In this document: piece after piece, positions 46,355 through 57,261 of the stretch
Layout: every line of letters starts with the position of its first letter
Numbering within the stretch: position 1 is the stretch's first letter
Assembly: GCA_963277665.1 (NCBI GenBank)
Contig: OY728142.1
Location: forward strand, 8,136,001 to 8,200,000
DNA length: 64,000 nucleotides
Reading direction: 5' to 3'
DNA from: Viscum album
Taxonomy: Eukaryota > Streptophyta > Magnoliopsida > Santalales > Viscaceae
The notes under the pieces: generated by a model
Databases searched by the model: none
Seen by the model: only the letters and a program-made list of their open reading frames with translations
What the model was told of the DNA's origin: nothing
Program-made: the position numbers and the translations under genes

Positions 46355-46670
46355 AGACTACCAAAAGCAGTCACTAATGGTCTTTAGCAACTTCCATCCT
46401 ACTCCTATTGGAAGTTGTAGTTGGCCTATTGCTAAAGGGAATTACTTACCACCAACAACGGTCACTACAAGTGGACCCCCATCGTGCACAATGGAGATCA
46501 CTAGGAAAATTATTAACGACCTTTTGGAGTTTCCGCTGATCTCATAAAAATAATATCATTAGCGACCACCTATAGAGATTGTTAACGAGAAGAATTATTT
46601 TTTGAAAATTAAATGTTTACGACCACCAATAACCCAAACCCAAAAAAATAGCCGATAAAGGGAAAAACTA
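46355..46670. mobile_element. Possible CACTA-type transposon fragment
   Basis: CACTACAAG, the hallmark terminal sequence of plant CACTA elements, occurs at 46463. Around it are repeated motifs of the kind found in CACTA subterminal regions: ggtctttagcaac, ttaacgacc, ttagcgacc, tttacgacc. A short inverted repeat (caacttcc at about 46389 and ggaagttg at about 46411) forms a hairpin. No opposite terminus CTTGTAGTG or transposase was found, so this is at best a fragment. Confidence 0.35.
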
Positions 46671-47057
46671 GAAAATAATAGGAGCGCAAAGTGTTCATGA
46701 AAAATTATCAAAATAAATGTAAACTTACTAAAGGAAATGGAAGCCAAAAAAATTTAGATCAAGATATTCTTCCATATAAAGCCAACATTAGAAGAATATT
46801 GATGCCTCTCCATGTATTTTCACCAAATAAAAACATTAAAAATTCTCTTTTGTTTGTTGTAATTTTTTTATCATTACCACAAAAAATGGAAAAACAATTT
46901 AACTGAACAAAAATCCATGGACAAAAAACCAGTAATATAGTTATCAAATAAAGTTCAACAAATATTAACAGGTTCACAAAATATATGAAGCAATGAAAGA
47001 ATACACACTTAACTAGATAATATATTCATAGTACGACTACTCTAGTATGGATGTGAG
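46671..47057. other. No gene; short overlapping frames
   Basis: Two overlapping frames on opposite strands (46691-46906 + and 46759-46977 -) lack any recognisable domain and look like chance frames. Confidence 0.35.
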
Positions 47058-47279
47058 ATGATGTCCAAAGGCAAGTACTTGGAATTTGTATTAGGAAAGG
47101 ATTTTGATCCCACCATTATATCAGCTTCCACAACAGAAGGATTCAATTCTATGTTTGACCTTAATGGAATCCCTCATGTAATGGGAATGATTGGTGGATG
47201 CTGCAACGAAATTGGAAGTTGTGCCACTCTTGGGAAACAGGTTTCCATGAGGATGGATGAAATAGAGCAATGTGTTTAA
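47058..47279 (+). CDS. Unrecognised 73-codon frame
   Basis: A frame of 73 codons, less AT-rich than its surroundings, with a normal-looking composition: it includes KYLEFVLGKDFDPTIISAST, TEGFNSMFDLNGIPHVMGMI and GGCCNEIGSCATLGKQ. I do not recognise the family. The four cysteines in GGCCNEIGSCATLG and later C are notable but do not make a known motif. It lies about 0.6 kb from the possible CACTA fragment and could be part of such an element, an orphan exon or a chance frame. No splice sites, promoter or poly-A signal can be assigned. Confidence 0.25.
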   Translation: MMSKGKYLEFVLGKDFDPTIISASTTEGFNSMFDLNGIPHVMGMIGGCCNEIGSCATLGKQVSMRMDEIEQCV

Positions 47280-50200
47280 TTAAAGGGAGATGAATGACAA
47301 AGAGGACATCCATAAAAAATAACATACTTATCTATCATCTTCATCCCATAACCCTTTCACATTCCCATTACCATGCCTAGATGTGGCAATTGAACCATGT
47401 GAGTTGCGTGCATGGGTTGAATTCTTGATGAAACAGTCATAGGTGAGAGGCAAAATCCACTTATCATTGACATTAACTACTTGAGATAACACAACCTATA
47501 TTATAATTCATGATTATCCACATGTTATATGAGGTTATTCCTTTCTAAAATAAAGGGTAATAAATATAAGTTACCTAAAACTAAATATGAAGTGTTTTTA
47601 GGTATATAATAGATTTTTCAATAATTCCTGCTTTGTCAACCTATAATACCCAAACGAAAATCAAACAAATAGAGGGAATAGATAATGGTTTTCACATTAG
47701 TAATCTATAAAATAATTCAGAAAACAATTCTAAAATGGTTCAGTAAAAGCGTAATGATCTGTGTTACAACACTAATGAAAGATCCTTACAATACAGACAT
47801 TTAATTATAAGGGATCGTGAATCATTTTTTCTAGATTTATTACTGAAAAACGTTTTTCTATCAAAGATTGTTTTTTTATAAATTTATGTGTTCTAAAAAA
47901 ATACCACTTGATATTTCTAAATGATAACCAGAAGAGATAGGTTTCATAATAATATTTCAGTAATATTCTTTTTAGTGACATTCATTGAAAAATGATCATA
48001 CCACTTATCATTTATGACATGTCATTTAGTACAATTGTTTGTAGATTCCTTAATGGAAAATTGTTTTTTACATTAATTTATCTGTATTAAGTTCTTTTCT
48101 TCAGAAATTTATGTAAATGTGGGGTTTTATAATAGAACACACATATTTTTAAAATATTATTATAGTACATATTTTATTGATATTTGTTTTGTATGTAAGA
48201 AAATCTACAAGATGTTTTCAAAAAGTGTTTTCAGACAGACCCTGCCAAATAGATAAACTAATGTGAACACTAAAATATTCATTTTTGGGTGGATCTCTAT
48301 GTACTAAATATTTATGACTTTTCAAAAATAATAAATTAAAATGAAAATATATTTTATTCAAAATTATATCCATGGATCATCATGAAAATACATCATAGTT
48401 ACAAAAAGGAAAAATGCTATTGGGAAAATAGTATGAACATTATTGCAGTTGGGTATGAGTTCCTATAGTAAAAAAATTTTCCCATTAATTTGATTCCTTA
48501 GCCTCTCTCTATGAACAAAATAAAAAATAAAATTCTTTCAGTTGAAGAATGAAATCCAAACACTATATTAAAGCCACTACTACTTATCCACCCTCCCCCC
48601 AATTTCCCTTTAACCCATTTTTCTCACCCTCTAAAATAAATTATGAACTTATGCATCCCAGAACCAGTTATTAAAACTAGAACAACCCCACTAAGGATTT
48701 ATTTTCTCAAACCCATCGATCCTTTTCCAAATCCAACAAATAAATAAACTCTTATAAATAATTAAAATGAAGAGGAAAATTGACCAAGAATTTTTCATGG
48801 AATACTACATCAATAGGACCTTCATATTCTTCATTCTCATGAAATTATCGCTTTTTTATTTCACTATGGATACTTCAAGGATCCCTTCATACTAATTCTA
48901 GATAACACATATAAAGAAATAACCATTGTACCTCTAGTCATTCCATTATCTGGGATTTCAATATCGAAACTTCCCACATTAACTTGACCCAAGCATTCCT
49001 TACCCTTTATGGAAATTTATTATAAAACATATGATTTCATAGAAGGATATATCTCATTTAGTGGATTTATTACCAATTAAAAATTTTATCACATAAAACA
49101 AGGTCTCCTATGAAGGATTTTTTCACACTCTATTGTACTTTTAGAATTGTTAGGCAATGAACAAGAATGAACACTAGTGTCTAAAACAAAACCTTTATCT
49201 TTCCTTCCAATTCTACATATGTTTAATTGATCTAAAGAAGGTTCATCACCAAATTTGGGAGGAATCTAATTGGAAAGAATAAAAATTTGTTTGATATGGT
49301 AAAAGTTTATGGTGGCTCCATGAATCACACAATAAAGTGTTGAATCCTCAACTTCCATGTTCAAACTTGAAAATGGCCAGTTCCATCAGTGCTTTAATTG
49401 AACCCAATATACCTGGTGGAAATTTCACATGTTTATATATCTAATATAGGTTTTGGGTACTCTTTGAGTAGGAAATGAAAATTATTCCTCTTTATAAATC
49501 CCGGAAACACTAAACAAGAGTTGGAGTTCAACAAGAATTGATTCAACACTTTGATTCAGGGATGTTCATTCGATAAGATTTCTCAGTATGAACTAATCTA
49601 ACATGAACGATTCTATTATCAGATCAAATAAGAAGATGAGAATGATGGAATCATTTTTTGGGGTTTATACCATAATATCAATTAATGATAGGTTTGAAAA
49701 AAATACAGAAATGATACATAAAAAAATCTCTTCTTGAGTATGTTGAACCTATAGAGCTCTATCAGAAGGAGGATAACTTTATACATTAACTTATACCTCT
49801 TTAATTAGAAAATAATAATTACCTCTAGAATATTTAATATCCTAAACATGGAATATATCATAATATACCTCTAAAATTACATTGGGTTCATCAATGATTT
49901 AATTTATGGTGAATATTTCTATAACGATAATACAGATCTAACGCAGAGACTTACCCATGTGGAAATCCTGAAGTCAGAGATCACAGGACTGTAAATGTGA
50001 AATACTAAAAAAGGCATTATATTTGAGTAAATCAAGTATCTAACAAAATGAGATTTAATTTCTCACCCATATAAAACCATTAACAGGGAAAATATATCGA
50101 CATACCAATATCTATGTAAATACCATCCAGAATGGTGGATATCATAGAGAGTGTTAAAAAATTATTGAAAAAGAAATTCCCAGTGGATTCAATAATATCC

Positions 50201-50687
50201 TCTACGATTTTTGTGTTTAGAAATGAGGGTGAAAAATCTAGAAGATGAAACTCATGCATAATTCATCTTGTGTCCTATTTCATCAACTAGATCCTTTAAC
50301 AAATGAATAAGATGACTTTTATGATATCAAAATTCTGATACACTTCCTCATGAATTCATAAAAGAAGATTCTGAAAATAAGTTTATGGAGAAGGATCCCC
50401 TATTATATAGAGAAGGTCGTTTGACCATGAATCATATGGGTGGCTTAGTAAAAATTAAAAGAGAAAGCAATCAATGTCTGATACCTTCTAAATTTGGAAA
50501 CAAGGTTCAAATAGTTATTTTCATTTCTAATTTTAACATAATCATTAATTTCTTATGATTTCTCATCAGTAAGAATGTATTTAGTTGGGTTTGAATCCCT
50601 ACTTGATCAAATTTTTGTTTAATGAAAATAAAAATGAGATTTTTGAATTTACTGAGAATTAAAAAAATTGTTCCTACAAATATTACA
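47280..50687. other. Unclassified decayed DNA
   Basis: No gene. About 47.3-48.6 kb is AT-rich. From 48.7 to 50.5 kb the composition is more even and minus-strand frames give longer readable pieces (for example IPPKFGDEPSLDQLN near 49220-49265), suggesting an old coding element on the minus strand, but no retroelement or transposase motif could be named. Confidence 0.35.
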
Positions 50688-53457
50688 TGTCACATAATAT
50701 GTATAAAAATCAGTTTGAAATCATAACTTATTAATTTTTGGAATGTAATGTTAATATTGAAGAAACCAACAGCTGCCAAGAAACTGTTAACATGGATTGA
50801 GGTTGATCATAATGACAATATTCACCTATAATTAAATATTTAGACTCAATTTTTGTAATTGTTCCAAGAAAAAATAATAAAATTAATGATAGAGAAATAT
50901 TTATAAGTGCATCGATGTTACTAAAATACTTTAATTCTTAGTGGTTAGTGAAAAACGCTAATTTATGTTATAATCTAAATACCTGAATTATTGAGTCATA
51001 TATGATTTTTTGATGATGGAATCCCATAATATTGAAATATAATTCATTTTTTTAATATATTTAGTGGTAATTCTCAAACTATTCATAGTCCTAAGGAAAA
51101 ATAATAAACTGATGAACAAAATAATTGGAAAACACACATATCCTTCACTATAAATACCACCCATCACCACCTCTTCTCCTCACAACTCTTAAGACTTGAA
51201 GCTTGTTCAATTTCTATGAAATACTATTCTTATGTTTTTCCCCCACATCTTGGAGCCTTTGGTCTCAATAAAATGCCAAACTAAATTCCCTTAATTAGTT
51301 AAAGAAGGAAAATAATTCAAGAGGTAAAACCCTCAATCCTTCCATTTCATTTTATTTTATTTTAATTTACTTTTTTATTCTTCCCTTTCCTCCTCTATAA
51401 AGACATGATTTATAACTCAATTATCTTATATACACTATAATTTTTTTTATTTCAAGGTAATATACATTGTCAAGTCTCTTCTCCTCAACATTTTATTCTA
51501 AAAATGAAATCATAATCCGTGAGTTTCTGATTTACCACCTTCGTGGATGACCTATTTTAATTTTTCAATTCCATATTCAAGGATGGTAATAAAATGATTA
51601 ATATGGTTAAAATATACTATTATACATGTATTAAATCTTACTTTATGTTCTGAAACTAGTATATATACATAATATTAATTACAAAACCAAAAATGTTAAT
51701 GACAATCGAAAAAATGCCAAAACAATTTAAACAACTATCACTAACATTTTATTTAATGATTCATCCTCATAAGATATTATTAATTAAAATATATAACCAT
51801 ATAATATTATTTAAGTTCATTAATAATATATAAGTCCAATTTTGGACAACTATTATCATTTTAATTGATTTTCTATGCATGTATACATGTAAACTGATCA
51901 TGAAACCCACGGAAAAAAATGCTGATAAACAATAAAATTGTATCTTATAACTCATCAAAAAGGCTATAAATAAACTTAATAAATTTATAATAAATATTAT
52001 TCATGTATAAAAATGTTATAAATTAATAAATAATTGGATTTATTTTGATTATCCTATACATTAAGATGAAGTGAAGAACACATTCACACATATGGTAAGG
52101 GATTCTCCCCAAACATCCATTTTTTTATATGGGTTACAATTTCTCTATCTTTACCCCAATTTAATTATTAATTACTGTTATTTACTCCTCATACATTATA
52201 TTTTTATTTTTTAAAATTATTTACCTAGGTCCATTATTCCTTCCTTTATGGAGAAATAAATGTTTTATAAGGTTCTCTATTCAATTCCTTCTTGTAAGAA
52301 ATTTTTATTTAAGGGGAGTTTCGAATTTCAAACTTATGTTCATGTATAATACATAGTATGTATTATTCCAATAATTTCTTATAATATAAAAAACATTTAT
52401 CATGAAAAACAATCTTAGTTCATTACTTTTTTTTATGAAAACAGTTCATCATTTTTATTTTTAATTACTTTTTAATATTTTCCCTTAAACCACACTAAAG
52501 GTTATATTTTCAAAAGAATCTCAAAAACTATTTTTACATGTTTTCAACTCAGATGGACATCATTTATCACGATCTATGAATATTTTAAATTATGAATGTC
52601 TATGTATTATTTAACTAAATTATTTTATAGAAACCATTATTATATTCCCTTTGACCACTTATTCTTTGTGTGTGTTGTATATATATTTCCCTTTTATTTA
52701 TGATCACAATTCATTAAATATTCAAATTTCTTGTACCATAGATATTATTATCCTCTTAGAAATCTACCATTTTTAAAAATGATATTATTATTGAGTTTAA
52801 TATATGTGTTAATAATTATTTGGTCTTGCATTGATGGATGGGGCACAATTATAGATTGTCCCTTTATGGATTTATAGGTATCATGCAACAAAAATGTTGG
52901 TGACGGCACTTTGTGTTTGTTTCTAAAAAAATTTAGGCCATTTTTACTGACATACATAAACCATCTTCAAGGTATACTGGTTCATATCCTAGATACATTA
53001 AATCTAATAAATAAGTATTTTCCTCATTCAGTATTCTGTAATTACCTTCCATGAGATTTTTACTTTAACAACTTTAATGGATTCATTTACATTATAAGTT
53101 TATTGAAGAAATGTGTTTTGTAGTTATTTACCATTCCATTATGATTATGTATTATTTGGTTTTATTAACTTGTTATTGATTTATGAAACACTTATTGAGC
53201 ATTTGATCTCACCCCTTTTATTTTTTTTCATTCCCCATGTTTTGAATATGAACACTTTTAATAAGTGTCAAGGAAGAATTTTTATTTTCATTAGTTGTGT
53301 TCTTTGTTTATTTACTAACTCAATAAGGGTAACATGTATGTATATAGTTCTTCAAGACTACTAAATTGATCTATACTTGTTGATTTTATCTCATGTATCT
53401 ATTCCATTGTAATAAAATGACCCCAGACTATAGGTGACTAGAGTTGGGGTTGTTATA
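50688..53457 (+). repeat. Probable 5' LTR of gypsy B
   Basis: The 3' end is well placed by the primer site: gagttggggttgttata then gat then CGTATCAGAGA. The start TGTCACATAATATG is a guess based on the TGTCAC opening common in plant gypsy LTRs and on the position of a TATA box about 460 bp later. No second copy is present to confirm it. Short frames within (50988-51170 -, 53113-53364 +) are chance frames. Confidence 0.4.
51149..51156 (+). promoter_or_regulatory. TATA box, probable LTR promoter of gypsy B
   Basis: TATAAATA in the context cttcacTATAAATAccacccatcacc, followed by a pyrimidine-rich leader (acctcttctcctcacaact). This is a textbook plant core promoter layout and would start the element's RNA about 30 bases downstream. 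Confidence 0.55.
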
Positions 53458-53458
53458 G

Positions 53459-53474
53459 ATCGTATCAGAGAAAG
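53459..53474 (+). other. Primer-binding site of gypsy B
   Basis: ATCGTATCAGAGAAAG follows the LTR end by one or two bases and keeps GTATCAGAG of the tRNA-Met site TGGTATCAGAGCC. Confidence 0.7.
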
Positions 53475-54149
53475 TTTAGTAGAAACCTTAGGAATTTTAT
53501 TTTGGAAACATAGTTTTGGAAATATTTCTCTATGATTGAATTTGAGTATAATAATATAAAAACACCCTCTAATTTTGCTAAGGTAGATATTATGTGCTTC
53601 TTCTTAGTAATATATCTTTTTCTAGATTGTATATGTGGATGTGGTTATGGAACATGTGTACCTAGGGGTAAAAAAACATACAAGGTGTGTCTTGCTGAAC
53701 TCGGTGTAACCTAGAACACGGTAAAGGCCCTTATTGCACACCAGGTTTGACACTCCTAGAGGATATGATTAAGACAATTCACATTATATATACAAACTAT
53801 TATGAAAGATTTTAAGGTCAACATGTCCCCAATGAAATTATGTTTGTGATTATAAGGTTATCTATGTGTAAATTACCAACTTATATTATGTGGTTTTATA
53901 GTTTGAAATTATAAATTTTGATTCATAACAAAATTTATGGTATCCTATTTCTTATAAATTATCCTAAGGGATATAATGGAATCAATACCCATGAATAATT
54001 TTGGGATTTTCAAAACGAGTATGCCAAAATAGGTAGTGTTGAAGATGGGTAGATCATGAACATATTAGGACCGCTAAATCAGGTTTTTATGAATAACCAT
54101 GTTAATATTATTTTGTATTTTTTTCATGCAAAATGAGTTCCCATATATT

Positions 54150-54860
54150 AATGGGACTACTAATCCATTGGTATTTGAGTAGTGGATCCATTCCCTTGAA
54201 AATATATTTATAGAATTGGGATTTTATAAAAATGAAATGGAGGTGTTGTAATTATATTTCAACAATGGAAATACTAATAAATGGTGGTCCATGATACATA
54301 ATTCAAAGGAGGAAGGTGAAACATAAGATATGGAGTAGATAAATTTTAAATATAAATTCATTGAAAAGTATTACCCATGTGAAAAACAAATTAAAATGAA
54401 GCATAAATTAATAGTTTTAAATAAAAAAAGAAGAAGAGAGTGTTGCAGAGTATGAGAATAGCTTCAAAAGAATATATAGGTATGATATTAAATAAATATT
54501 TTATTAAGAAGATAATTTTTATACATTTTTTGAAGGTCTTAATATGAAGATTATTGACTTCTCAAACATTTTCACTATATGATGAAATTGTATTAAGTGT
54601 CATTAAAATAGAGAATGAATTTGCTAGATATGTTTTTTCAAGGGATATCAAGATAATAAAGGGTCTTCTAATAACCATGGAGAGTATGAAGCCTCAAAAA
54701 ATTATAATAGAATGAATCAATTTACATTATTTGAAAATTGTTTAAATAACTATAACTGGAAATGTTTTAAAGGAGTGATATTTTTCTATAAGTGTGAAGA
54801 AAAGGGTCAAGAAGATAATGAATACAAGGGAAGAAACGAATAAATGATGTTCAATGATTC
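54150..54860 (+). pseudogene. Gypsy B Gag remnant with zinc-knuckle trace
   Basis: The capsid part reads TNPLVFE-stop-WIHSLENIFIELGF (family A-x-x-W-I-x-x-L-E-x-I-F), then NGNTNKWWSMIHN (family A-x-x-W-W), INFKYKFIEKYYPCEKQIKM (family F-x-x-x-F-x-x-K-Y-F-P), and a coiled tail. At about 54755-54825 KCFKGVIFFYKCEEKGQEDN appears where the CCHC zinc knuckle lies, with its spacing disrupted. The leader between 53475 and 54149 shows one 60-codon frame with no domain. Gag would form the particle. Confidence 0.75.
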
Positions 54861-55019
54861 AAATTTTATATAATAGGGAATTATTCAAATTAAATTCCCA
54901 AGAATCAGGGGAATCTAACATAGGATATGCCAAGGGGATATGGAAAAGCATATGCAATCCCCATATCTAAAATATATGAAGCCAATGATGTTGTGGTAAG
55001 TACATTAATCATATATTAT

Positions 55020-55300
55020 AATCTATAAAATTAATTATTTGATTCTGGAAAATCACACTCTTTTATATATACCCATATTTCAATAAAAACTTGACATTTG
55101 CCTTCTTATTTGATAAGGGATTTTTTAGTCAAAAACTACTAAGGGAAGTCTCATTGTATGAAAAATGTGTCAGTAATTTCCCTTTATGATATATAAATAT
55201 TCTTTAGTTGATTACCTTATCATCATACCTATGTTGGACTTTGATATAATCCTCAAATTATGATGTGATAATTTAATACAAGTTTTAGGAAATTATTATT
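55020..55300 (+). pseudogene. Gypsy B protease remnant
   Basis: LIDSGKSHSFIYTHISIKT keeps the catalytic Asp-Ser-Gly and the following H-S-F-I block of gypsy proteases (family L-x-D-S-G-A-T-H-S-F-I). A weaker second half (HHTYVGL-stop-YNPQIMM region) is in the place of the D-V-I-L-G-M-D-W block, after a frameshift. Interestingly, the active-site triplet is intact here, while it is changed in element A. Confidence 0.78.
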
Positions 55301-55449
55301 TTTAAAGAAGATGTATATTTACTTATCTTTAGAGTAAAAACTTTATCACCTGATTGTTTTGTAGATCCACCCCTAGAAGATCTACTGAATGAAATTCTTA
55401 TAGAGTAAGGGAAGATAAAAAATAGGGATTATGAAACATATCATTAAAT

Positions 55450-56260
55450 TAAGGATGTACCAATTTTATAGGAATACTTTAACGTCATTCCTGAGTAATT
55501 ACATGGGGACCCCCTCAAGACTGAAATTGATTTTACCATTGATATATTCCTTGATGCAAGACTAATATAAATTACTACTTATAGAATGGACATTGTGGGA
55601 TTAGAGGATCTAAAGAAAAAACTATAGGATTTGAGTAATGATATTTTTATTCACCTTAGTGTTTCCCTATGGGGATCCTATGTTCTCTTTGTGATAAAGA
55701 AAGATGGATCCTTGAGGGAATGAATTAACTATAGATAAATAAATGATAGTATAATAAATAATAAGTATACTCTGCCTCATATTGATGATTTATATTTTCA
55801 ACTCCATGGAGCTCAATATTTTTTTAATATTGAACATCATTCTAGATATCATCATTTGCGAATAAATAAGTAAGATATTTTGAATCAAACATTTCAGATG
55901 AGGTATGAACATTATGAGTTCATAGTATTTATAGAATATAATGATGATTTTTTGTAGTATTCATTAATGATATTATGTTGTATTATAAAATCTATGAAGA
56001 CCATAATAATCACTTGTGGATTATTTTGGAGACTCTAATAACGAAAGAGTTATATGGTAGATTTAGAATGTGTGAATTCTAGCTTGAGGAAATTTCTTAT
56101 CTTGACTCTATTATATCTAAATATGGAATATCATTTGATCCAATGAAGACAAATTAAATCCAATACTGGAATACTCAAATAAAAATAATAAACATGTGTA
56201 GATTTATTAGATTATTAGGTTACAATAATCTTTTCATTCAGAATTTTTCCATATTGTCCA
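55450..56260 (+). pseudogene. Gypsy B reverse transcriptase remnant
   Basis: Readable blocks: LPGDPLKTEIDFTIDIFLDA, TTYRMDIVGLEDLKKKL (entry block), SYVLFVIKKDGSLRE, NNKYTLPHIDDLYFQLHGAQ, YFFNIEHHSRYHHLRI and FQMRYEHYEFIVF. These follow the gypsy RT order including K-D-G-S-x-R-M-C-x-D-Y-R-x-L-N, Y-P-L-P-R-I-D-D-L-x-x-x-L and F-S-x-I-D-L-x-S-G-Y-H-x-L-R-I; the conserved Asp of the I-D-L block is now Glu. The Y-x-D-D motif region is frameshifted and not readable. Dead enzyme. Confidence 0.88.
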
Positions 56261-56394
56261 ACCCGTTAAACAAGCTCACACGCAAAAGGGTTTAGTTCAT
56301 ATTGACAAAATAATGTGCATAATGATTTATATAATTGATGAGAAGACTATTAAATGTTCTTATTTGGAATTTACCATGTGGAAATGATGGTTTT

Positions 56395-56700
56395 ATGATA
56401 TATATTGATTCATGAAGGAGGGGACATGGTTGTGTCATTATCCAAAACAATAATGTTATTACATATGCATCAAGGTAGTTGATGAATCATGAACAAAATT
56501 ATCAAACTCGTGATCTTGAGTTTTCAGCCATAATATTTGATCTAAAGATATGAAGACACTATCTATATGGTGAAATATGTGAGATATATAATGATAAAAA
56601 AATATTTAAATACATATTTACACATAAATAAATCAACATGAGGCAATGATGATTTGTTGAATTACTCAATTATTATTATTGATCAATACACAACCACCTA
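56395..56700 (+). pseudogene. Gypsy B RNase H remnant
   Basis: One frame reads YIDS-stop-RRGHGCVIIQNNNV, ITYASR-stop-LMNHEQNY, QTRDLEFSAIIFDLKI-stop-RHYLYG, EICEIYNDKKIFKYIFTHK and INMRQ with two stops. Against the family pattern ([38 protein letters not shown]) the stops stand at Q and W codons, as expected for C-to-T decay. The catalytic D-E-D residues are still visible (IDS, DLE, YND). Confidence 0.88.
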
Positions 56701-56859
56701 GGAAAATAAAATAAAGTGGAAGATGAATTAAGTACAGAATATCATGGACATTATACCCAAATGATTATTGAGAAATATACTAAATGCATAAATTCATTAA
56801 ATATGTAAATGGGTATTTTTGAAGAAAGGGAAACATCACTCCTTTTTCAAATGATTTCT

Positions 56860-57261
56860 TGACTATCTTTACATGAGAAGATTAAAAGTTCTCAATATGA
56901 TAATGATAATTTTAAAAAAAAAAATTAATGCCAATAAGGATGAGAGATTTGAGGACGTCGTATATGAGGATCAAACTCTTAAATTTGGAAAGTGGGAATG
57001 TGTTGCATTAATACTTGAGCTAAAATGGAAACTATTATATAATTCCCCCAGATCAAATTTCCATATACACCCTAGTAGTACCAAGATGTATAGATATCTA
57101 AAGAAACATTTTTGGTTGGATAATTTGAAGTGGGAAATTATTGATTATGTTTCAAGGTTCATAGTTTTTCAAAAATTGAAGGACAATAGAAACATATTCT
57201 AGGAGTTATAAAAACCTTAACTATTCATATATGGAAGTGGGATGACATTATGATGGACTTT
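56860..57261 (+). pseudogene. Gypsy B integrase N-terminal half
   Basis: An open frame of 109 codons (56873-57202) contains FHIHPSSTKMYRYLKKHFW and EIIDYVSRFIVFQKLKD. The family has H-x-x-x-x-H-P-G-x-T-K-M-Y-x-x-L-K-x-x-Y-W-W and then Y-V-x-x-C-x-x-C-Q-x-x-K; both cysteines are lost here. After a stop the next block reads IHIWKWDDIMMDFVT, the start of the catalytic core, and then the frame passes without a break into HKSLRYVLSQ, which belongs to the RNase H of element A. The catalytic core of B is therefore missing. Confidence 0.85.

Larger units (their letters stand above)
50688..57261 (+). mobile_element. Ty3/gypsy element B, truncated in integrase
   Basis: Primer site, gag, zinc knuckle, protease, RT, RNase H and integrase N-terminal half occur in gypsy order on the + strand. 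The sequence is lost at 57261, where it switches to the back half of element A. No 3' LTR of B is in the window. The coding remnants are more worn than those of A: many W to TGA and Q to TAG changes. The 5' boundary is tentative (an LTR-like TGTCACATAATATG at 50688). Confidence 0.8.

Noticed and set aside
48700..50500. Possible minus-strand coding element, considered as a gypsy Gag or a pararetrovirus relic.
   Set aside because: Some longer readable pieces exist but none of the anchor motifs (WW, zinc knuckle, DSG, YxDD) could be found, so no family is claimed.
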